A program made the position numbers and the translations under genes. A stretch of 64,000 nt of DNA from Streptomyces violaceoruber. Lineage in GTDB: Bacteria; Actinomycetota; Actinomycetes; Streptomycetales; Streptomycetaceae. Position 1 is the stretch's first letter, and each line of letters begins with the position of its first letter. The notes beneath the pieces are model-generated. The model did no database searches, was not told the DNA's origin, and worked only from the letters and a program-made list of their open reading frames with translations. The stretch is from the NCBI GenBank assembly GCA_000720805.1, contig JODI01000031.1, forward strand, positions 30,616-94,615, given 5' to 3'. Shown one piece after another: positions 8,096 to 16,110 of the stretch.

Positions 8096-9295
8096 CTAGT
8101 TGGAGGCCAGCAGCTTCAGCTCCGGGTGAGCCGTGCCGCCGTCGATCGCCGTGGAGGAGATGTGGGACATCACGCGCTCGTCGACAGGGTCGTTCGCCGG
8201 GTCGTCGTGGACGACGATGTGCTCGTACGTCGTGGTCCGCTGGGCCGGGACCCGACCCGCCTTGCGGATGAGGTCGATGATCTCCATCCGGTTGGAGCGG
8301 TGCTTGGCGCCGGCGGAGGAGACCACGTTCTCCTCCAGCATGATCGAGCCGAGGTCGTCCGCGCCGTAGTGCAGGGAGAGCTGACCGACCTCCTTGCCGG
8401 TGGTCAGCCACGAGCCCTGGATGTGGGCGATGTTGTCCATGAACAGACGCGCGATGGCGATCATCCGCAGGTACTCGAAGAGCGTCGCCTGGGTGCGGCC
8501 CTTCAGGTGGTTGTTCTCGGGCTGGTAGGTGTACGGGATGAAGGCGCGGAAGCCACCCGTGCGGTCCTGCACGTCCCGGATCATCCGCAGGTGCTCGATG
8601 CGCTCGGCGTTGGTCTCGCCGGTCCCCATCAGCATGGTGGACGTCGACTCCACACCCAGCCCGTGTGCGGTCTCCATGATCTCCAGCCAGCGCTCGCCGG
8701 ACTCCTTCAGCGGGGCGATGGCCTTGCGGGGCCGCTCGGGCAGCAGCTCGGCGCCGGCGCCGGCGAAGGAGTCGAGGCCCGCGGTGTGGATGCGCGAGAT
8801 GGCCTCTTCCACCGAGACGCCGGAGATCCGGGCCATGTGCTCGACCTCGCTCGCCCCCAGGCTGTGGATGACCAGCTGCGGGAAGGCCTTCTTGATGGCG
8901 GAGAAGTGCTCCTCGTAGTACTCGACGCCGTAGTCCGGGTGGTGGCCGCCCTGGAACATGATCTGCGTCCCGCCGAGCTCGACGGTCTCGGCGCACCGTC
9001 GCAGGATGTCGTCGAGATCCCGCGTCCAGCCCTTGGCGGTGTCCTTGGGGGCCGCGTAGAAGGCGCAGAACTTGCACGCCGTGACGCACACGTTCGTGTA
9101 GTTGATGTTGCGCTCGATGATGTACGTGGCGATGTGCTCGGTGCCCGCGTACCGACGGCGGCGTACGGCGTCGGCGGCGGCGCCGAGCGCGTGCAGCGGG
9201 GCGTCGCGGTAGAGGTCGAGTGCCTCCTCAGGGGTGATGCGTCCGCCTGCCGCGGCGCGGTCGAGCACAGACTGGAGGTCGGCCTTCTCGGTCAC
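8096..9295 (-). CDS. mqnC: Cyclic dehypoxanthine futalosine synthase
   Basis: 399 residues from GTG at 9295 (AAAGGGA upstream); a TTG at 9316 is in frame but less likely. Radical SAM enzyme that cyclises dehypoxanthine futalosine in the futalosine menaquinone route. The 4Fe-4S/SAM motif CVTACKFC gives Cys70, Cys74 and Cys77; FQGGHHPDYGVEYYE and STMLMGTGET are family blocks. It shares its fold with MqnE at 26527, from which it is told apart by the CxxxCxxC context FCAFY and by length. First gene of a pair with the reduced amidohydrolase-like protein. Confidence 0.96.
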   Translation of the reverse strand: MTEKADLQSVLDRAAAGGRITPEEALDLYRDAPLHALGAAADAVRRRRYAGTEHIATYIIERNINYTNVCVTACKFCAFYAAPKDTAKGWTRDLDDILRRCAETVELGGTQIMFQGGHHPDYGVEYYEEHFSAIKKAFPQLVIHSLGASEVEHMARISGVSVEEAISRIHTAGLDSFAGAGAELLPERPRKAIAPLKESGERWLEIMETAHGLGVESTSTMLMGTGETNAERIEHLRMIRDVQDRTGGFRAFIPYTYQPENNHLKGRTQATLFEYLRMIAIARLFMDNIAHIQGSWLTTGKEVGQLSLHYGADDLGSIMLEENVVSSAGAKHRSNRMEIIDLIRKAGRVPAQRTTTYEHIVVHDDPANDPVDERVMSHISSTAIDGGTAHPELKLLASN

Positions 9296-9368
9296 CGGGG
9301 GCGTCCCTTTCGTCAAGGGTTGTGGACGGACCGAACCAGCCTACGCCAGCGTCCCGTCCACGCCGACG

Positions 9369-10223
9369 TCAGGCCGTGTACGCCCCGATCAGCAGCCCGA
9401 GGTACGCCCCCGCGATCAGGAACGGACCGAACGGTACGGCCGTCTTGCGTCCCGCGCGGCCCGCGACGACCAGGGCACCGCCGTACAACGCGCCGAGCAG
9501 GAATCCGGCGAAGGTGCCGAGGAGCAGAGTCCCCCAGCCGTACCAGCCCAGGACGGCGCCCGCCCCGAGCGCCAGCTTCACGTCGCCGAAGCCCATCCCG
9601 CCGGGGTTGACGAACCACAGCACGTAGTAGCCGGCGCCGAGTGCGAGGGCGCCCAGCGCGGCGGAGGGCCAGTGGCCGGCGTGCTCGGGTACGAGCGTGA
9701 CCAGCCCGAGCAGGAGCAGCGCGGCGGCGGCGAGCGGCAGGGTCAGCACGTCCGGCAGCCGCCGCACCCGGAAGTCGACGGCGGCCAGCAACACCCCGAC
9801 GGGCACGAGCAGCAGCCAGACGGCGACCTCGGGCCGGGTACCGGTGGCGGCGGCGAGGCCGGCACAGAGGAGGGCGGTGACGAAGGAGAGGAGGGGCGTG
9901 CTGGGCCCGTACATGCCCTTCGACGTGCCAGGACCGTATGCGCCGGGCGGCCTGTCAGGACCGTACGTACTCGGCGGCCCGCCGGGACCGGAAGTGCCTC
10001 TCGAGGTGCCGGGACCGTACGCGCCCTCCGCCCGGCACTGTCCGCACCGCGCCCGCCCGATCCACCCGCGAACCGGTCCCCGGAGTGGATGTCCGCCCGG
10101 GCACCGCTCCCGCCAGTTCTCCTCCTCCTGGACGGAGAAGCGGTAGGCGGCGCGTGGCACCAGCACGCCCGTGGCCGCACCCCACAGCGCGGCGACGGCG
10201 ATCAGCAAGCCGGTCATCATCAT
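9369..10223 (-). CDS. Prepilin peptidase (A24 type) with expanded Pro/Gly insert
   Basis: 284 residues, ATG at 10223. A first membrane segment is followed by a reduced Cys region (CPGGHPLRG...CGQC), then an unusual linker near residues 65-110 with repeated YGPGTS and YGPDRPPG. Several membrane helices follow. Catalytic aspartates of type IV prepilin peptidases are visible: AAVDFRVRRLPD and GMGFGDVKLA, the GxGD motif. It would cleave leader peptides of pilin-like proteins at the membrane. No pilin or assembly ATPase gene lies in the window, so its substrates are encoded elsewhere. Confidence 0.88.
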   Translation of the reverse strand: MMMTGLLIAVAALWGAATGVLVPRAAYRFSVQEEENWRERCPGGHPLRGPVRGWIGRARCGQCRAEGAYGPGTSRGTSGPGGPPSTYGPDRPPGAYGPGTSKGMYGPSTPLLSFVTALLCAGLAAATGTRPEVAVWLLLVPVGVLLAAVDFRVRRLPDVLTLPLAAAALLLLGLVTLVPEHAGHWPSAALGALALGAGYYVLWFVNPGGMGFGDVKLALGAGAVLGWYGWGTLLLGTFAGFLLGALYGGALVVAGRAGRKTAVPFGPFLIAGAYLGLLIGAYTA

Positions 10224-10230
10224 GAGATCC

Positions 10231-10290
10231 CTCAGCGTCCTCAGCCGTCCTCAGCCGTCTTCCGCCGACCTCAGCCGACCTCAGCCGACC
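10231..10290. repeat. Six-copy 10 bp tandem repeat spanning the kinase stop codon
   Basis: Unit TCAGCCGACC or TCAGCCGTCC, in exact 10 bp steps from 10231 to 10290. The TCA at 10281-10283 inside the last copy is the stop codon (TGA on the minus strand) of the Ser/Thr kinase gene. The other copies lie between that stop and the prepilin peptidase start at 10223. Confidence 0.9.
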
Positions 10291-12077
10291 TTGGACAGCC
10301 GGGCCTCGGGCCGGCCCGAGCCCTCGCTGTCGGACTGGTACTCGAGATCGTCGCCGACCGGCGTGATCCGGACCGTGTGCGCCTCCTGGTCGCACACGCC
10401 CCGGTTCCCTCCGGCTCCGACGGCGGACGCGACGATCTGTTTCCTCGTCACCTTCTTCACGGTCAGCACGTCGTCGCAGACGCCGCCGAGCACATCCGTG
10501 TTCCGGAGGGTGCCCAGCTCCTCGCCCACGCCGGCCCGGTGGACGGTCAACCGGAAGGTGCCCATCGGAAGCGTGCCGTCGAGGGCGACGGCCTGGCCCT
10601 CCCAGGTGCCGAGGTAGGCGGCGGGTACGGCGGTCGGCGCATCGGTGTCCGCGTCGCCGCCCGTGCTCGTCGACGCGCTCGGCGCCGGTGACTGCGCCGT
10701 GTCGGAGCCGGAACCGCCCGTGTCGTCCTGGCCGTTGCCCGGCAGCAGGTCGAACAGGAACGCCGAGCCGAGCAGCACCGCGGCCATCGCACCCGCGATC
10801 GCCAGCGCGACCGTGCAGCTCAGGCGGCGCCCCCGCACCCCGGGCTTGCCCTCAGAGGCCGCCGAGACGGAGACGGAGAGCCTGCTGCCGCGGCGGTCGG
10901 AGGGAGCGGAGGTGGGTGCCGTGTCCTGCGAAGGCGGCTGGGGCTGTGACTGAGGCTGCGGCTGGGGCTGTGACTGCGGCTGTGATTGGGGCTGTGGCTG
11001 TGGCCCGCGTGGCCCAGGGACGGCGTCCGACGGTTCCTCCGGAGTGGGCGAACCCGGCGTCCCCATCACCGGCGGCGGCCCGAACACCCCCGCCCCGGAG
11101 GCCGCCACGGCCCGCTCGCCTCCGACATCGCCGACAGCCGGACTGCTGAATCCCGCCGGCCCCGAGGGCGCTTCTCCCTCCCCCGCCTCCAGGTTCAGCA
11201 GCGATACGGCACTCCGGCTCACCTGCGCCACCAGCGTCCCCGGCAGCCACCCGCCCGCCACCAGCCGGGCCGCGCCCTCGGGAGCCAGTCGCCGGGCCGC
11301 CTCCCCGGGGGCGGGCCGTGCGCCCGGGTCCTTGGCCAGGCATGCCTCGACCAGTTCGCGCAGGTCCCCGGAGAGCGTGCCGAGTTCGGGTTCCTCGTGG
11401 ACGACCTTGTAGAGGAGGGCGGCGGAGGAGTCGCCGGGGAAGGGCGTGGCGCCGGTCGCGGCGTACGCGAGCACCGCGCCGAAGGAGAAGACGTCCGCCG
11501 CTCCCGTCGCGCCCTTGCCCAGTATCTGCTCGGGGGCCATGTAGCCGGGTGAGCCGACGGAGACGCCGGTGGAGGTGAGGGAGGCGGTGCCGTCGGTGGC
11601 GCGGGCGATGCCGAAGTCGATGAGCAGCGGGCCGTCGAGGGTCAGGAGGATGTTCGAGGGCTTCACGTCCCGGTGCACCAGTCCCAGTTCGTGCACCGCC
11701 GCCAGCGCTTCCGCGAGACCCGCGCCCAGCGCTCGTACGGTAGGGACGGGCAGCGGGCCGCCGTCGGTGACGGCGGCCGACAGGGACGGTCCGGCCGCGT
11801 ACGCCGTGGCCACCCACGGCACCGCCGCCTCCGGGTCCGCGTCCAGGACGGGGGCGGTCCACGCCCCGCCGACCCGGCGGGCGGCCTCGACCTCGCGGCG
11901 GAAGCGGGCGCGGAACTCCTCGTCCAGCGCGAAGTGCGGGTGCACGATCTTGACGGCGACCGTACGACCGCCGGCGCTGCGGCCGAGGTAGACCCGGCCC
12001 ATTCCGCCGGAGCCGAGCCGGCCGAGCAGCCGGTAGGGGCCCACGGATGTCGGTTCGTCGACCCCGAGCGGCTGCAT
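10281..12077 (-). CDS. Transmembrane Ser/Thr protein kinase (PknB-like catalytic domain)
   Basis: 598 residues. ATG at 12077 is chosen for GGAGGGG five bases upstream; the frame continues 5' through His/Gly-rich sequence without similarity. The kinase domain occupies residues 12-280: LGRLGSGGMGRVYLG (ATP loop), VAVKIV, HRDVKPSNILL (catalytic loop), DFGIA, GSPGYMAPEQ. A Gln/Pro/Ser repeat linker follows, then one membrane segment (CTVALAIAGAMAAVLLGSAFLF) and an outer domain with several Cys and no PASTA repeats. Its signal and targets are unknown. The stop codon lies within a 10 bp tandem repeat. Confidence 0.93.
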   Translation of the reverse strand: MQPLGVDEPTSVGPYRLLGRLGSGGMGRVYLGRSAGGRTVAVKIVHPHFALDEEFRARFRREVEAARRVGGAWTAPVLDADPEAAVPWVATAYAAGPSLSAAVTDGGPLPVPTVRALGAGLAEALAAVHELGLVHRDVKPSNILLTLDGPLLIDFGIARATDGTASLTSTGVSVGSPGYMAPEQILGKGATGAADVFSFGAVLAYAATGATPFPGDSSAALLYKVVHEEPELGTLSGDLRELVEACLAKDPGARPAPGEAARRLAPEGAARLVAGGWLPGTLVAQVSRSAVSLLNLEAGEGEAPSGPAGFSSPAVGDVGGERAVAASGAGVFGPPPVMGTPGSPTPEEPSDAVPGPRGPQPQPQSQPQSQPQPQPQSQPQPPSQDTAPTSAPSDRRGSRLSVSVSAASEGKPGVRGRRLSCTVALAIAGAMAAVLLGSAFLFDLLPGNGQDDTGGSGSDTAQSPAPSASTSTGGDADTDAPTAVPAAYLGTWEGQAVALDGTLPMGTFRLTVHRAGVGEELGTLRNTDVLGGVCDDVLTVKKVTRKQIVASAVGAGGNRGVCDQEAHTVRITPVGDDLEYQSDSEGSGRPEARLSKVG

Positions 12078-12215
12078 GGCGTCCCCTCCCCCGTGCTCCC
12101 CCGTATGACCAGCCCCATGAGCAGCCCCATGACCAGCCCCGTCGACCGGGACCGTCCACGTGCTCCGCATGCCTGGTTGCCCACCCGGCAGCGTAGTGCG
12201 CGGTCGTGCCCCGGA

Positions 12216-13073
<858 letters not shown>

Positions 13074-13164
13074 CTAGCCCCCCTGGGGTAGGCTGCCTCC
13101 TTCACCCCTGAGGTCAACCACCAATCGATCTTCAAACATTCGGGTGACGTGATCTTGGCCTCTA

Positions 13165-13192
13165 TTGCTTTCGGCTGCCCGCGTGCTAGGCT
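13165..13192 (+). promoter_or_regulatory. Vegetative-type promoter of the cold-shock gene
   Basis: -35 TTGCTT at 13165-13170, 16 base spacer, -10 TAGGCT at 13187-13192, close to the streptomycete HrdB consensus TTGAC and TAGRYT. Transcription would begin near 13199, leaving about 150 bases of untranslated leader before the ATG at 13353. The leader is rich in TTGCAG and TTT motifs and AT-richer than its surroundings, like leaders of cold-shock mRNAs. Confidence 0.65.
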
Positions 13193-13352
13193 CGCCGCAA
13201 GTTGCAGTTTGGTTTCCCTTGCAGTACAGAGCCTGCGGAGCATGTGACCGCGGGCTCTCGTCGTATTCAGACGTATGCAGTTGTGCGGCATTTTGCTTTC
13301 ACACTTTGCAGGGTTCTGGAGCAGGGCAACCCTTTGGGCCCAAGGAGGGCTT

Positions 13353-13556
13353 ATGGCTACCGGAACCGTGAAGTGGTTCAACGCCGAAAAGGGCTTTGGA
13401 TTCATCGCCCAGGAAGGCGGCGGCCCCGACGTCTTCGTCCACTACTCCGCGATCAACGCGAGCGGCTTCCGCTCGCTGGAGGAGAACCAGCAGGTTTCCT
13501 TCGACGTCACGCAGGGCCCGAAGGGTCCGCAGGCGGAGAATGTCACCCCTGTCTGA
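13353..13556 (+). CDS. Cold-shock protein, CspA family
   Basis: 67 residues, ATG preceded by AAGGAGG. It is a single OB-fold domain with both nucleic-acid-binding motifs: RNP1 KGFGFIA and RNP2 VFVHYSAI. The start [18 protein letters not shown] is typical. It acts as an RNA chaperone in the cytoplasm. Monocistronic: own promoter with a long leader upstream, strong terminator downstream. Regulation probably includes mRNA structure in the leader, which is inferred from the length and composition of that leader. Confidence 0.97.
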   Translation: MATGTVKWFNAEKGFGFIAQEGGGPDVFVHYSAINASGFRSLEENQQVSFDVTQGPKGPQAENVTPV

Positions 13557-13608
13557 GTTCAGAGTTCACGAGCCCAAAGCTCTGATCCGGAACCGATAGC
13601 AGTACCCA

Positions 13609-13641
13609 AGGAGCCCCGTGCCGCAAGGCGACGGGGCTCCT
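13609..13641 (+). terminator. Intrinsic terminator after the cold-shock gene
   Basis: Perfect 11 bp stem: AGGAGCCCCGT (13609-13619) pairs with ACGGGGCTCCT (13631-13641) around an 11 base loop, then GCCTTTCC. It lies 52 bases after the csp stop and ends before the convergent XRE-cupin gene stop at 13683. Confidence 0.85.
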
Positions 13642-13682
13642 GCCTTTCCGGGGCCCCTGCCGCCCCGACGCCCGGCCGCCTC

Positions 13683-14282
13683 TCACGCGTGCTGCATCAC
13701 CAGTACGAACGTGGTCCCCGGCGCCAGCGCCTCGTACGAATGGGGCACATCCCCGCGATACGTCATGTAATCGCCGGGGTCCAGCTCCACTTCCTCCCCG
13801 CGCGGCCCCGCCTTCACCCTTCCCGTGCTCACGATCAGATGCTCCACCGAGCCCGGAATGTGAGGCTCCGATTCGCGTGCCGGGCCGGGCTCGGCCCGTA
13901 GGTGATAAAGGTCACGTCGGGCGCCCGGCGGACTGGCGGACAACAGGGTGGCGGCGAATTCGGCCCGTTCGGACGCCACGGCCGGCCCCTCGCCCGCGCG
14001 GATCACCCGAACGGACGGATTCGGCGGCTCGACCAGCGCGCTGAACGGCACACCCAGTGCGACGCCCAGCGCCCAGAGCGTCTCCACGCTCGGGTTTCCG
14101 CTCGCCGCCTCCAACTGCGACAGCGTCGACTTCGCGATGCCGGCCCGTTTGGCCAGTTCGGACAGCGACAGCCCGGCGCGGGTGCGTTCGCGACGCAGGG
14201 AGGCGGCGATCCAGTCGAGGGGGAGGCGGGGCGGTGAGGGCGGCGGCTGGGACGGGGGCGCGGGTGGTGGGGTGTCGGCCAT
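13683..14282 (-). CDS. XRE-cupin transcriptional regulator of the adjacent azlCD pair
   Basis: 199 residues. A Pro-rich start is followed by a helix-turn-helix at about residues 28-85 (RTRAGLSLSELAKRAGIAKSTLSQLE..NPSVETLWAL) and a C-terminal cupin (HIPGSVEHLIVSTGRV..LDPGDYMTYRGDVPHSYEAL) that probably senses a small ligand, possibly an amino acid. Divergent from azlC with a perfect palindrome at 14306-14323 between them. It likely represses azlCD and itself. Confidence 0.9.
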   Translation of the reverse strand: MADTPPPAPPSQPPPSPPRLPLDWIAASLRRERTRAGLSLSELAKRAGIAKSTLSQLEAASGNPSVETLWALGVALGVPFSALVEPPNPSVRVIRAGEGPAVASERAEFAATLLSASPPGARRDLYHLRAEPGPARESEPHIPGSVEHLIVSTGRVKAGPRGEEVELDPGDYMTYRGDVPHSYEALAPGTTFVLVMQHA

Positions 14283-14305
14283 GGTGTTCGCTCCATCGGT
14301 ACACT

Positions 14306-14323
14306 CGTTCGCCTTGACGAACG
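14306..14323. promoter_or_regulatory. Likely operator between XRE-cupin gene and azlC
   Basis: Perfect inverted repeat CGTTCG, six bases, CGAACG. It is centred in the 68 base gap between the divergent starts at 14282 and 14351. The half-site TTCG also occurs near 14287. Inferred to bind the XRE-cupin regulator. Confidence 0.6.
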
Positions 14324-14350
14324 CGCTGTCTCCTGTCCACTGTAGAGAAC

Positions 14351-15091
14351 ATGCGTACGGCAGAGCGAACGCCCCAAGGCGCGCGGTACCCGGAACTGGT
14401 CCGGGACGCGTCCCTCGTCTGGCTGGCCAGTGGTGTCGTCGGGGTCTCCTTCGGCGCGATCGCCGTCACCGGCGGGCTGCCGATGTGGGTGCCGGTGGTG
14501 ATGTCACTCGTGGTGTACGCGGGCTCCGCCCAGTTCAGCGCGGTCGGTGTGCTGCTCGCCGGGGGCGGGCCGGTCGCCGCGGCCGCCACCGGGCTGCTGC
14601 TCAACACCCGCACGGCGGCTTTCAGCCTCGCCGTCGCGGAGACCATCGGGCGGGGCCGGCTCGCCCGTCTGCTCGGCGCGCACCTGGTGACCGACGAGAC
14701 GGTGGCCTTCGCCCTCGCCCAGCCGGATCCGGCACGGCGCCGGGCGGCCTTCTGGATCTCCGGGCTCGGTCTGTTCGCCGTGTGGAACGCGGGGGTCCTG
14801 GTCGGTGCGCTGGCCGGCAGCGCACTGGGCGACACCGGCACGTACGGGCTGGACGCCGCCTTCCCCGCCGTACTCGTCGCCCTGGTGCTCCCCGCCCTGC
14901 GCGAGGACGCGGCCCTACGACGGTCCGCCCTCCTCGGCGCCGCCCTGGCCCTGGCGGTCACACCGGCCGTCCCGGCGGGGGTGCCGGTGCTGGCGGCGCT
15001 GGCGGGGCTCGCGGCGTACGGCCGCGGCGGCGCCAAGGGCACCGGGAGGAGCCGCGGCGGCGACCGGACGAACGGGAGGGACACGGCGTGA
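14351..15091 (+). CDS. azlC: AzlC family branched-chain amino acid exporter, large subunit
   Basis: 246 residues, ATG start. Membrane protein with AzlC signatures: ASGVVGVSFGAIAVTGGLPMW, SLVVYAGSAQFSAVGVL, LLLNTRTAAFSLAVAE and HLVTDETVAFAL. With AzlD it forms a two-subunit exporter for branched-chain amino acids or analogues. The C-terminus RGGAKGTGRSRGGDRTNGRDTA is basic and cytoplasmic. Its stop overlaps the azlD start (GTGA). Probably controlled by the divergent XRE-cupin regulator. Confidence 0.9.
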   Translation: MRTAERTPQGARYPELVRDASLVWLASGVVGVSFGAIAVTGGLPMWVPVVMSLVVYAGSAQFSAVGVLLAGGGPVAAAATGLLLNTRTAAFSLAVAETIGRGRLARLLGAHLVTDETVAFALAQPDPARRRAAFWISGLGLFAVWNAGVLVGALAGSALGDTGTYGLDAAFPAVLVALVLPALREDAALRRSALLGAALALAVTPAVPAGVPVLAALAGLAAYGRGGAKGTGRSRGGDRTNGRDTA

Positions 15092-15402
15092 GTGCGACGG
15101 TCGCGATGATCCTGGCGTTGGCGGTCGGTACGTACGCCTTCCGGCTGGTGGGGCCGGTGTTGCACGGCCGGGTCGAACTGCCGGCGCGGGTGCGGGAGTT
15201 TCTGTCGGCCGGCGCGGTGGTGCTGCTGGTCGCGCTGCTGGCCACGGGGGCGTGGACCGAGGGCGGTGGCTTCGCGGGGTGGGCGCGGCCGGCCGGGGTG
15301 CTGGTGGGGGGCGTGCTCGCCTGGCTACGCGCGCCGTTCGTGTTCGTCGTACTCGGCGCGGCGGGGGCTACGGCGGTGCTGCGGGCGGCGGGGGTGGCGT
15401 GA
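15088..15402 (+). CDS. azlD: AzlD domain protein, small exporter subunit
   Basis: 104 residues from a GTG that overlaps the azlC stop by four bases, with GGGAGGG upstream. About four membrane segments; the typical AzlD start VAMILALAVGTYAFRLVGPVL and AWLRAPFVFVVLGAAGATAVLRA are visible. Works with AzlC in the membrane. Translation is almost certainly coupled to azlC. Confidence 0.9.
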   Translation: MSATVAMILALAVGTYAFRLVGPVLHGRVELPARVREFLSAGAVVLLVALLATGAWTEGGGFAGWARPAGVLVGGVLAWLRAPFVFVVLGAAGATAVLRAAGVA

Positions 15403-15449
15403 CGCGTTCTCGATGCTCGTGTCGGTGCCGGCCGCTAGGGTCCCCGCTC

Positions 15450-16106
15450 ATGACCGACACCGACTTCCTGACCGACACCCGGACCTTCTACGACACCGTG
15501 GCCGAGGACTACGCCGCCCAGTTCCGGGACGGGCTCGCGAAGAGACCGCTGGACCTGGCCGTGCTCACCGGGTTCGCCGGACTCGTCGCGGCGAACGGGG
15601 CCGACGGCGAGGTGGCGGACCTGGGCTGCGGACCGGGCTGGACGACCGCGCACTTCGCCGCCCTGGGCCTGCCGGTGTTCGGGCTCGACCTGTCGGAGTC
15701 GATGGTGGCGATCGCCCGCCGCACGTACCCGGACCTGCGCTTCGAGCAGGGCTCCATGCTGGAGCTGGATCTTCCCGACGGGGTGCTCTCGGGCGTCGTC
15801 TCCTTCTACTCGTCCATCCACACCCCGACGGACCGGCTGCCCGGCCTGTTCGCCGAGTTCCTCCGCGTCCTCGCCCCCGGCGGCCATCTCCTCCTCGCCT
15901 TCCAGGTCGGCGACCGGCCCCGGCACCTGGACCGCCCCTACGGCCACCCGGTGTCGCTGGACTTCCGGCGCAGGCGGCCGGAAACCATGGCGGACCTGCT
16001 GTCGGCGGCCGGTTTCGCCCTCGTCTCCCGGACGGTGCGCGAGGCGGACACCGACCTGGAGGAGACGGCCCCACAGGCGTTCCTGATCGCGAGGAAGCCC
16101 GCCTAG
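15450..16106 (+). CDS. Class I SAM-dependent methyltransferase
   Basis: 218 residues, ATG start. Rossmann methyltransferase fold: FYDTVAEDYAAQF near the start, motif I VADLGCGPGWTTAHFAALG around residues 53-71, acidic strand VFGLDLSESM, then LAPGGHLLLAFQVG. Substrate unknown; small-molecule methylation is likely. It follows azlD by 47 bases on the same strand and converges with the flavoprotein gene at 16111. Confidence 0.87.
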   Translation: MTDTDFLTDTRTFYDTVAEDYAAQFRDGLAKRPLDLAVLTGFAGLVAANGADGEVADLGCGPGWTTAHFAALGLPVFGLDLSESMVAIARRTYPDLRFEQGSMLELDLPDGVLSGVVSFYSSIHTPTDRLPGLFAEFLRVLAPGGHLLLAFQVGDRPRHLDRPYGHPVSLDFRRRRPETMADLLSAAGFALVSRTVREADTDLEETAPQAFLIARKPA

Positions 16107-16110
16107 GGCC

